A DNA stretch of 13,991 nucleotides from an uncultured Blautia sp. GTDB lineage: Bacteria > Bacillota > Clostridia > Lachnospirales > Lachnospiraceae. How positions within the stretch are numbered: the stretch's first letter is position 1; each line of letters opens with the position of its first letter. The translations under genes were made by a program, and so were the position numbers. The notes beneath the pieces were generated by a model. The model was not told the DNA's origin. It did no database searches and worked only from the letters and a program-made list of their open reading frames with translations. Shown here piece by piece: positions 5,343-13,991 of the stretch. The stretch lies in NCBI GenBank assembly GCA_900765525.1, contig CAAFRY010000009.1, positions 1-13,991 of the forward strand. Reading direction: 5' to 3'.

Positions 5343-7832
5343 TTACTCTCCTCTTTCGGAAGACTCCTGGTCTTCCTGTACTTTTTCTTCGTCTTTATCT
5401 CTCACCTTAGCGATGCTTGCAACTGTAATATCTTCCTTCAAATCCATCAGTTTCACACCTGAGGTGATTCTTCCCAGTATAGAAATATCTCTGCATTCCA
5501 GACGGATAACAATTCCCTCTGTGGTAATCATAAGCACGTCATTGTCACTGTTTACCGCCTTTACGCCGATAACATTTCCTGTTTTTTCTGTAATCTTATA
5601 GCACTTAACACCTTTTCCGCCTCTGTTCTGAAGGGTAAATTCGCCTACAGAGGTTCTCTTACCCAGTCCCTTCTCAGATACAATCAGCAGATAATCTCCC
5701 TGGCAGGTAAGCTGCATTCCGATAACCTGGTCCTCTTCTAACAGGTTAATGCCTCTTACGCCCATGGATACTCTTCCTGTAATCCTTACGTCAGTCTCTT
5801 TGAAACGGATGCACTGACCGAACTTCGTTACCAGGATAATATCCTTCTTATTATCCGTAAACTTTACTTCTATCAGCTCGTCATCCTCCCTGAGGGCAAT
5901 AGCCGCCAATCCTATCTTTCTCACATTTGCATAATCCTCGATAGGGGTCTTCTTCACAAGACCATTCTTGGTTGCCATAAACAGGTAGCTTCCCTTCTTA
6001 AATTCATTGATAGGAATTACCGCTGTAATCTTTTCCTCAGGCTGAAGCTGAAGCAGGTTAATGATAGCCGTTCCCCTGGCTGTCCTTCCTGCCTCCGGAA
6101 TTTCGTAAGCCTTCATTCTGTAGACTCTGCCCGTATTCGTAAAGAACATAAGGTAATGATGAGTTGTGGTCATCAGAAGCTCTTCGATATAGTCATCCTC
6201 TATGGTGGACATTCCTTTTATACCCTTTCCTCCCCTGTTCTGGCTGCGGAAATTGTCCACGGTCATTCTCTTGATGTAGCCCAGCTTTGTCATAGCAATA
6301 ACCGTATTTTCCTTTGGAATCAAATCCTCCATGGAAATATCGTACTCATCATAGCCGATAGCTGTTCTTCTCTCATCTCCAAACTTTTCCGATATGCCCA
6401 GAATTTCTTCTCTTATGACTCTCAGTAGCAGGTTTCTGTCTCCCAGAATAGCCTTTAACTCCCTGATTTTTGCCATCAGCTCATTAAACTCATTCTGTAA
6501 TCTTTCTCTCTCCATACCTGTCAGCTGATACAGTCTCATATTTACGATTTCCTGAGCCTGTACATCTGTAAAAGCAAAGGTTTCCATCAATTTTTCCTTA
6601 GCTTCCTGTCTTGTTTTGGAACCTCGGATGATAGCGATAACCTGGTCAATAACATCCAGAGCTTTTAACAGTCCCTCTACAATGTGGGCCCTGGCCTCTG
6701 CCTTATTCAAGTCATACTGGGTCCTTCTGGTCACAACCTCTTCCTGATGAGCCAGATAATGCTCCAGCATTTCCAGAAGACTCATAACCTTAGGAGTATT
6801 TCCCACCAGAGCCAGCATGATAACGCCGAAGGTATCCTGAAGCTGGGTGTGTTTGTATAGCTGGTTCAAAATTACATTGGCATTGGCATCTCTTCTCAGC
6901 TCAATACAGATTCTCATACCCTCCCGGTTGGAGTGGTCGTTAATCGCCGTGATACCGTCTATTTTCTTGTCCCTCACCAGCTCTGCAATCTTCTCAATCA
7001 GCCTTGCCTTATTGACCAGATAGGGCAGCTCTGTAACAATAATTTGCGTTTTGCCGTTAGACATAGTCTCAATATCTGTCACTGCCCGAACTCTGATTTT
7101 GCCTCTTCCCGTACGGTAAGCCTCCTCAATACCCCTGGTGCCTAAAATTGTGGCTCCTGTAGGAAAGTCCGGCCCCTTGACAATAGACAAAATCTCATCT
7201 ATGGTGGTGGCTCTGTTTTCTTCAATCTGATTGTCAATAATCTTCACTACTGCATTTATGATTTCACGAAGATTATGAGGGGGAATATTGGTGGCCATAC
7301 CAACAGCAATACCGGAGGTTCCGTTTGCCAGAAGGTTTGGATACCTGGCCGGGAGCACGGTAGGCTCCTTCTCTGTTCCGTCAAAGTTTGGTACAAAATC
7401 TATGGTGTTTTTGTTAATGTCCGCCAGCATTTCCATGGAAATCTTGCTCAGACGGGCCTCTGTATAACGCATGGCCGCAGCTCCGTCTCCATCCACAGAG
7501 CCGAAGTTTCCGTGGCCGTCTACCAGAGGATACCTGGTAGACCAATCCTGAGCCATATTTACCAGCGCCCCGTATATGGAGCTGTCTCCATGGGGATGGT
7601 ATTTACCCATGGTATCACCTACGATACGGGCACATTTTCTGTGAGGCTTATCAGGACCATTGTTCAATTCTATCATGGAGTAGAGAATTCTTCTCTGCAC
7701 CGGTTTTAAACCGTCTCTTACATCGGGAAGAGCCCTGGAGGCAATAACACTCATAGCATAATCTATGTAAGACTCCTCCATTTTCTTCTGCAGGTCCACC
7801 TCCTGAACCTTGTCAAATACATTTTCTTCCAT
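5343..7832 (-). CDS. gyrA: DNA gyrase subunit A
   Basis: This subunit cuts and rejoins double-stranded DNA in the A2B2 gyrase that introduces negative supercoils. The product has 829 residues. The breakage-reunion domain (about 10-490) carries the catalytic tyrosine in [11 protein letters not shown] (Tyr123) and the quinolone-region helix [13 protein letters not shown] (79-91). Position 84 is Ser, while the position equivalent to E. coli Asp87 is Gly88. The beta-pinwheel C-terminal domain (about 500-810) starts with a GyrA box, QNRGGKG (531-537), the motif needed for wrapping DNA. A second copy of the same heptad is at 735-741. An acidic tail, rich in Glu and Asp, ends the protein (811-829). 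The ATG is preceded by AAAGGAG at a spacing of 7. The gap to gyrB is 35 bases. GyrA rather than ParC is supported by the canonical GyrA box and the adjacent gyrB. Confidence 0.98.
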   Translation of the reverse strand: MEENVFDKVQEVDLQKKMEESYIDYAMSVIASRALPDVRDGLKPVQRRILYSMIELNNGPDKPHRKCARIVGDTMGKYHPHGDSSIYGALVNMAQDWSTRYPLVDGHGNFGSVDGDGAAAMRYTEARLSKISMEMLADINKNTIDFVPNFDGTEKEPTVLPARYPNLLANGTSGIAVGMATNIPPHNLREIINAVVKIIDNQIEENRATTIDEILSIVKGPDFPTGATILGTRGIEEAYRTGRGKIRVRAVTDIETMSNGKTQIIVTELPYLVNKARLIEKIAELVRDKKIDGITAINDHSNREGMRICIELRRDANANVILNQLYKHTQLQDTFGVIMLALVGNTPKVMSLLEMLEHYLAHQEEVVTRRTQYDLNKAEARAHIVEGLLKALDVIDQVIAIIRGSKTRQEAKEKLMETFAFTDVQAQEIVNMRLYQLTGMERERLQNEFNELMAKIRELKAILGDRNLLLRVIREEILGISEKFGDERRTAIGYDEYDISMEDLIPKENTVIAMTKLGYIKRMTVDNFRSQNRGGKGIKGMSTIEDDYIEELLMTTTHHYLMFFTNTGRVYRMKAYEIPEAGRTARGTAIINLLQLQPEEKITAVIPINEFKKGSYLFMATKNGLVKKTPIEDYANVRKIGLAAIALREDDELIEVKFTDNKKDIILVTKFGQCIRFKETDVRITGRVSMGVRGINLLEEDQVIGMQLTCQGDYLLIVSEKGLGKRTSVGEFTLQNRGGKGVKCYKITEKTGNVIGVKAVNSDNDVLMITTEGIVIRLECRDISILGRITSGVKLMDLKEDITVASIAKVRDKDEEKVQEDQESSERGE

Positions 7833-7867
7833 CTGGTTTCTCCTTTAGGGCAAACAATCCAATATAT

Positions 7868-10892
<3,025 letters not shown>

Positions 10893-10916
10893 AGCTGTAC
10901 CTTACATACTGTCCCG

Positions 10917-11126
10917 CTATTTTTCAATGCGGATTTCCTGTCCCCTATAGGAAACCAAATCTCCGTCGTACAGCTTTCGACCTCTCCTGGTATCAGTCTC
11001 CCCGTTTACCTGGACTTCTCCGTCCTGTATTACATATTTGGCTTCAACGCCGTCCTCTACCAGGTTTGCGGCTTTCAAGGCCTGGCCCAGCTTTATAAAA
11101 TCATCTCTCAATTTAATAATTTCCAT
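10917..11126 (-). CDS. yaaA: S4-domain RNA-binding protein (YaaA/RlbA-like)
   Basis: This 69-residue protein consists almost entirely of an S4 RNA-binding fold. It has the typical LGQALKAANLVEDGVEAKYVI helix pair (13-33, shown here by its key residues L13, G14, A19, G26 and K30), then the turn GEVQVNGETDTRRGRKL (36-52) and DGDLV (54-58). The orthologue in Bacillus, between dnaN and recF, is implicated in assembly of the large ribosomal subunit. That role is transferred by position and family, not proven here. It starts 20 bases after the dnaN stop, with AGAGGT at a short spacing, and belongs to the same operon. It is short but clearly genuine, given its conserved motif and position. Confidence 0.9.
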   Translation of the reverse strand: MEIIKLRDDFIKLGQALKAANLVEDGVEAKYVIQDGEVQVNGETDTRRGRKLYDGDLVSYRGQEIRIEK

Positions 11127-11146
11127 TTTTTACCTCTTTTAATCTT

Positions 11147-12259
11147 CTATCTGCTGACAGCATTGAAATTTACCGGAAGAATCAAGTAAATATACTGCTG
11201 GGCATCATCTCTGATAAAGCAGGGAGCCTTGGGATTCATCAGATAAATACTTACCTCTTCGTCATCAATTACCTTCAGGGCATCAATGAGGAATTTGGGA
11301 TTAAAGCCAATCATGATGTCCTTTCCCTCTTTTTCAATATCAATATCTTCCTTCATGGAACCAATCTGAGAATCAATGCTCAGCTCCATCTGGCCATCTT
11401 CAATATTGATGATAATAGGCTTTTTATCTCCTTCCTTTACCAGAAGGGTAGCTCTGTCTATACAATCTAAAAATTCCTTTTTGTTAATTTTCACTTTTGT
11501 TTCATAATCGCTGGAAAGCATCTGGTCAATCTTAAAATACTCTCCCTCTATGAGACGGGATACTACTCTGGTATCGTCAAACTCAAAAAGAATGTGGTTG
11601 GCAGAGAGATAAATTTCTACCATATCCTCCAGTTCACCGGATAGAATCTTGCTGATTTCATTTAAAGTTTTTCCAGGTACTACTACTTTACGGTCTTCGC
11701 AGGGCTCCTGAAGAAGAATTCTGCGAATAGAAATACGGTGCCCGTCAAGAGAAATCACTCTCAGAAAATTGTTTTCTATCTGGAAAAGCTCTCCCGTCAT
11801 AAGCTTATTGTTTTCATTTACTGCTATAGAAAAAATAGTCTGCCGGATAATTTCTTTCAAAGTAAACTGTGAAACCCGTATACAGGCATCTTTTTCAATA
11901 AGGGGAAGGTAAGCAAAGTCTTCTCCTGATTTTCCGGGAATATTAAATTTTGCTTTTTCACAGGTAATGGTTGTATTTAAATTATCATCTGTTTCAATAG
12001 TAACATCGCTGTCAGGAAGCTTTCTTACAATTTCAGAAAAGATTTTTGCATCCAGGGCAATGATACCTTTTTCTAAAATCGTACCCTGAACCCGGGTTTC
12101 AATACCTAATTCCATATCATTGGAGGTAAATTTGATTTCATTTGCTGAAGCGTCAATTAAGATACATTCTAATATAGGCATGGTAGTTTTGCCGGGAACG
12201 GCTTTCATGACGATATTGACGCTTTTTTGAAGTTCAGATTTGGAACAAAACAGTTTCAT
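11147..12259 (-). CDS. dnaN: DNA polymerase III beta subunit (sliding clamp)
   Basis: The product dimerises into the ring that tethers the replicative polymerase and other DNA enzymes to DNA. At 370 residues it is the standard length for three repeated clamp domains of about 120 residues. Recognisable conserved stretches include MPILECILIDA (27-37), IALDAKIFSEIVRKLPD (66-82) and the C-terminal YLILPVNF (358-365) that lines the client-binding pocket. The N-terminus MKLFCSKSEL is typical. The ATG is preceded by AAAGGAAG at a spacing of about 10. That spacer is occupied by a perfect DnaA box, TTATACACA. The next gene starts 20 bases downstream. Confidence 0.97.
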   Translation of the reverse strand: MKLFCSKSELQKSVNIVMKAVPGKTTMPILECILIDASANEIKFTSNDMELGIETRVQGTILEKGIIALDAKIFSEIVRKLPDSDVTIETDDNLNTTITCEKAKFNIPGKSGEDFAYLPLIEKDACIRVSQFTLKEIIRQTIFSIAVNENNKLMTGELFQIENNFLRVISLDGHRISIRRILLQEPCEDRKVVVPGKTLNEISKILSGELEDMVEIYLSANHILFEFDDTRVVSRLIEGEYFKIDQMLSSDYETKVKINKKEFLDCIDRATLLVKEGDKKPIIINIEDGQMELSIDSQIGSMKEDIDIEKEGKDIMIGFNPKFLIDALKVIDDEEVSIYLMNPKAPCFIRDDAQQYIYLILPVNFNAVSR

Positions 12260-12260
12260 G

Positions 12261-12269
12261 TGTGTATAA
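12261..12269 (-). promoter_or_regulatory. DnaA box TTATACACA at the dnaN start
   Basis: The box is a perfect match to TTATNCACA. It lies between the Shine-Dalgarno sequence (about 12270-12277) and the ATG of dnaN (12259). It is the box nearest dnaN, on the far side of the A/T-rich tract from the main cluster. Confidence 0.75.
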
Positions 12270-12293
12270 CTTCCTTTCTGTGATGGTGTGCTG

Positions 12294-12319
12294 AAAAAAA
12301 TAAAAAACTAATAAATAAT
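12294..12319. other. A/T-rich tract, candidate DNA unwinding element
   Basis: The tract is 26 bases of A and T with a single C at 12308. It lies between dnaN and the GC-rich spacer (12320-12341) that follows the tandem DnaA boxes. Its position matches the unwinding element of Bacillus-type origins. TAA and ATAA triplets near its right end are weakly reminiscent of DnaA-trio motifs. Confidence 0.6.
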
Positions 12320-12341
12320 CCGCAGTAATCGCCGTAGGGGC

Positions 12342-12358
12342 TGTGAATATGTGAATAA
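12342..12358 (-). promoter_or_regulatory. Tandem DnaA boxes TTATTCACA and ATATTCACA
   Basis: On the minus strand the first box (12358-12350) matches TTATNCACA exactly. The second (12350-12342) follows with one shared base and one mismatch. The GC-rich CCCCTACGGCG follows directly. This arrangement parallels the unwinding-proximal box pair of B. subtilis oriC. Confidence 0.8.
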
Positions 12359-12392
12359 GTCCCAAAAACCGCATAAACATCAGGTTTCGGAG

Positions 12393-12401
12393 TATGGATA
12401 A
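12393..12401 (-). promoter_or_regulatory. DnaA box, one mismatch (TTATCCATA)
   Basis: It differs from the consensus TTATCCACA at one base, is in the same orientation as the other oriC boxes, and lies 34 bases from the tandem pair on the dnaA side. Confidence 0.6.
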
Positions 12402-12437
12402 CTTTGTGGGTTCATGTTGAAGTTCTAGTGCAAGGCC

Positions 12438-12446
12438 TGTTGATAA
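12438..12446 (-). promoter_or_regulatory. DnaA box, one mismatch (TTATCAACA)
   Basis: It differs from TTATCCACA at one base and has the same orientation as the boxes closer to dnaN. It extends the cluster toward dnaA. Confidence 0.55.
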
Positions 12447-12484
12447 GCTTGTGGGCAAAAAAACGGCTTTTGAACTGAAAAAAG

Positions 12485-12516
12485 TTTTCCACATAAAACT
12501 CACATTCTTATACACC
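12485..12516 (+). promoter_or_regulatory. Two near-consensus DnaA boxes in reverse orientation
   Basis: TTTTCCACA (12485-12493) and TTATACACC (12508-12516) each differ from the DnaA box consensus by one base. They point opposite to the rest of the cluster. They sit close to the end of dnaA and may be low-affinity sites. A single mismatch is easy to find by chance in A/T-rich DNA. Confidence 0.4.
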
Positions 12517-12535
12517 AATGCAGGTGGATAGAATA

Positions 12536-13903
12536 TTAGGACTTAGATGGATTGATTTTTTTCTTTAATATATCTATGACTTCCTTGGTACTTGTATTTT
12601 TATTGTCGTTTATGGCTTCTTCTATTTTATTGATGCCGTTCATTACAGTGGTGTGGTCCCGGCCGCCCAGGTAGGCGCCAATATTTTTTAAGGTAACCTC
12701 CGTCATATTTCTACAGAGATACATGACAATCTGCCGTGGGAAGGCTACTTTCACGTTTCTTTTATTTCCCAGAATATCTGCGGGGGAAATACCGAAATGT
12801 TCTGCTACGATTTCCGTGATAACCTCCGGGGTGATGATACGTTTCTGACCGGGTGAAATAATGTCTTTTAAAACTTTTTCCGCCAGAGCCAGGTTTATTT
12901 CGCTTTTTTCCAGGTTTGCATATGCCATGATTTTGTTCAGGGAGCCTTCCAGTTCCCGGATATTGGACTTTACATTTTTGGCAATGTACTCAATTACCTG
13001 GTCGTCAATCTTATAGCCGTCCAGTTCTTCCTTTTTCCGGAGAATAGCCATTCTGGTTTCATAATCCGGGGAAGAAATATCTACAATAAGACCCCACTCA
13101 AAACGAGAGCGAAGCCGGTCCTCCAATATTTCCATATCCTTGGGAGGCTTATCTGAGGATATAACGATTTGTTTTTTTGCTCCATGAAGAGCGTTGAAGG
13201 TATGGAAGAATTCTTCCTGGGTAGATTCTTTGCCGATAATGAACTGGATGTCGTCAATGAGAAGAACGTCAATATTGCGGTATTTTTCCCGGAATTTGGA
13301 CATAGTTGAGTTGTTTCCGTTTCGGATGGATTCAATCAGTTCATTGGTAAAATACTCGCTGGTTACATAGAGAACCTTGGCGTCCGGATTTTTATGCAGC
13401 ACAAAATGGGCAATGGAATGCATAAGATGGGTTTTTCCAAGACCTACTCCTCCGTAGATGAATAAAGGATTGTAGGCTTCTCCCGGTGATTCGGCCACGG
13501 CCAGAGAGGCTGCGTGGGCCATCTTGTTATTGCTTCCCACTACGAAGGTATCAAAAGTATACCTGGGATTCAGGTTTGCTTTTGCCGCATTTTCATTTAA
13601 ATCAGTAGGAAGACTGGGCTTTGCTTCCTGAAGTTCTTCCTTTATTTCTTCCGGCAGTACCAGGGAGATTTCGTAATCCTCTCCTGTAGTTTCCACAATA
13701 GCTACCTGAAGAGGAAGAAGGTATTTCTTATTGATATAATTCAGGGCCATGCTTCCGTTTTTCACAATGATGGTCACTACGTTGCCTTCTACTTTATAAA
13801 CCTCCAGCGGTTCCAGCCAGGCAGAAAATGATACAGGGGAAACATCATGTTCTGTTTTCACCATATTTAAAATTTCCGGCCATTTTTCTTGTATTAAGTG
13901 CAT
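12536..13903 (-). CDS. dnaA: Chromosomal replication initiator protein DnaA
   Basis: DnaA binds the boxes of oriC, forms an ATP-dependent filament and opens the duplex. The product has 455 residues. Domain I spans about 1-85 and the short linker domain II about 86-112. The AAA+ domain III has Walker A GGVGLGKTH (151-159), Walker B LLIDDIQF (214-221) and the arginine-finger region DRLRSRFEWGL (262-272). DNA-binding domain IV carries the signature GGRDHTTVM (413-421). The ATG at 13903 is preceded by AGGAG at a spacing of 8. Another ATG seven bases upstream is out of frame and too close to that site. It is the first gene of the operon and is read toward the origin just downstream. Confidence 0.98.
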   Translation of the reverse strand: MHLIQEKWPEILNMVKTEHDVSPVSFSAWLEPLEVYKVEGNVVTIIVKNGSMALNYINKKYLLPLQVAIVETTGEDYEISLVLPEEIKEELQEAKPSLPTDLNENAAKANLNPRYTFDTFVVGSNNKMAHAASLAVAESPGEAYNPLFIYGGVGLGKTHLMHSIAHFVLHKNPDAKVLYVTSEYFTNELIESIRNGNNSTMSKFREKYRNIDVLLIDDIQFIIGKESTQEEFFHTFNALHGAKKQIVISSDKPPKDMEILEDRLRSRFEWGLIVDISSPDYETRMAILRKKEELDGYKIDDQVIEYIAKNVKSNIRELEGSLNKIMAYANLEKSEINLALAEKVLKDIISPGQKRIITPEVITEIVAEHFGISPADILGNKRNVKVAFPRQIVMYLCRNMTEVTLKNIGAYLGGRDHTTVMNGINKIEEAINDNKNTSTKEVIDILKKKINPSKS

Positions 13904-13948
13904 TTTCCATTCTCCTAATCCGTATTATTGCCCCATTTCAAACACAAA

Positions 13949-13978
13949 AATATATGATTGACTGATTTCCTCATTCAA
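13949..13978 (-). promoter_or_regulatory. Candidate dnaA promoter
   Basis: On the minus strand TTGAAT (13978-13973) is followed after 18 bases by TATATT (13954-13949), about 45 bases upstream of the dnaA start codon. Each hexamer departs from consensus, so this is a reasonable but unproven candidate. No DnaA box is visible in the 88 bases available upstream of dnaA. Confidence 0.45.
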
Positions 13979-13991
13979 CCATTGGCAAAAA

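Larger units (their letters stand above)
12260..12535. other. Probable chromosomal replication origin (oriC) between dnaA and dnaN
   Basis: This 276-base stretch without a gene holds five exact or one-mismatch DnaA boxes in one orientation, plus two near-matches in the other. It also has a GC-rich spacer and an A/T-rich unwinding tract next to dnaN. This is the Bacillus-type downstream origin layout. On the minus strand the tandem boxes and what follows, TTATTCACATATTCACAG then CCCCTAC, closely resemble the B. subtilis basal unwinding system as known from the literature. The segment upstream of dnaA that could hold a second box cluster is mostly outside the window. The call is inferred from pattern and location. 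Confidence 0.85.

Noticed and set aside
12440..12495. dnaA terminator or attenuator from the short CTTTT/AAAAG stem followed by a T-run
   Set aside because: The stem is short and made almost only of A-T pairs. The T-run may simply be part of the A/T-rich origin, so the support is too weak for a feature.
12234..12518. Minus-strand open frame of 94 codons between dnaA and dnaN
   Set aside because: It overlaps the start of dnaN in another frame and consists of the oriC DnaA boxes and A/T tract, with no recognisable protein features.
13081..13335. Minus-strand open frame of 84 codons inside dnaA
   Set aside because: It is an alternative frame wholly within the well-conserved AAA+ domain of dnaA.

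Overview
The window is the chromosomal replication-origin region of a low-to-moderate GC Firmicute, most likely a member of the Lachnospiraceae (Blautia-like). This rests on the gene order dnaA-dnaN-S4 gene-recF-gyrB-gyrA, the protein style of DnaA, GyrB and GyrA, AGGAGG-type ribosome binding sites, and TTATNCACA-type DnaA boxes between dnaA and dnaN. The family assignment comes from recognition of the sequences, not from a search. All protein genes lie on the minus strand, so the biological reading direction is right to left.

From 13991 down to about 12260: a candidate dnaA promoter, dnaA, and a 276-base dnaA-dnaN intergenic region with the features of oriC. These are a run of same-orientation DnaA boxes, a tandem box pair followed by a GC-rich spacer, and an A/T-rich unwinding tract. 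From 12259 to 5343: dnaN (sliding clamp), a 69-residue S4 RNA-binding gene, recF, gyrB and gyrA, with gaps of only 13 to 35 bases, which suggests one replication, repair and supercoiling operon. From 5330 to 3999, a small lipoprotein and a PlsC-type acyltransferase (GTG start) follow at 12 and 21 bases. A rho-independent terminator-like hairpin (3925-3978) closes that unit. Next is a 1010-residue GH2 beta-galactosidase (3858-826) with its own palindrome-rich leader.

The left end is non-coding apart from one tRNA. About 450 bases follow lacZ. They hold a striking 181-base nested inverted repeat (548-728) that would fold better as a minus-strand RNA than as a plus-strand RNA. Then come a strong sigma-A-type promoter (433-462), tRNA-Ser(GCU) at 377-290 without an encoded CCA, and two near-duplicate strong promoters (219-247 and 133-161) with A/T-rich upstream tracts. 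The leader running off the left edge is typical of a Clostridia rRNA operon. The rRNA genes themselves are outside the window, so the rrn call is an inference. All transcription runs leftward, away from the origin and co-directional with replication.

Most of the window is ordinary core genome. The items most worth a second look are the structured element downstream of lacZ, the duplicated rrn-type promoter, the DnaA box lodged between the dnaN ribosome binding site and start codon, and a glycine at the GyrA position that is usually acidic in the quinolone-binding region.
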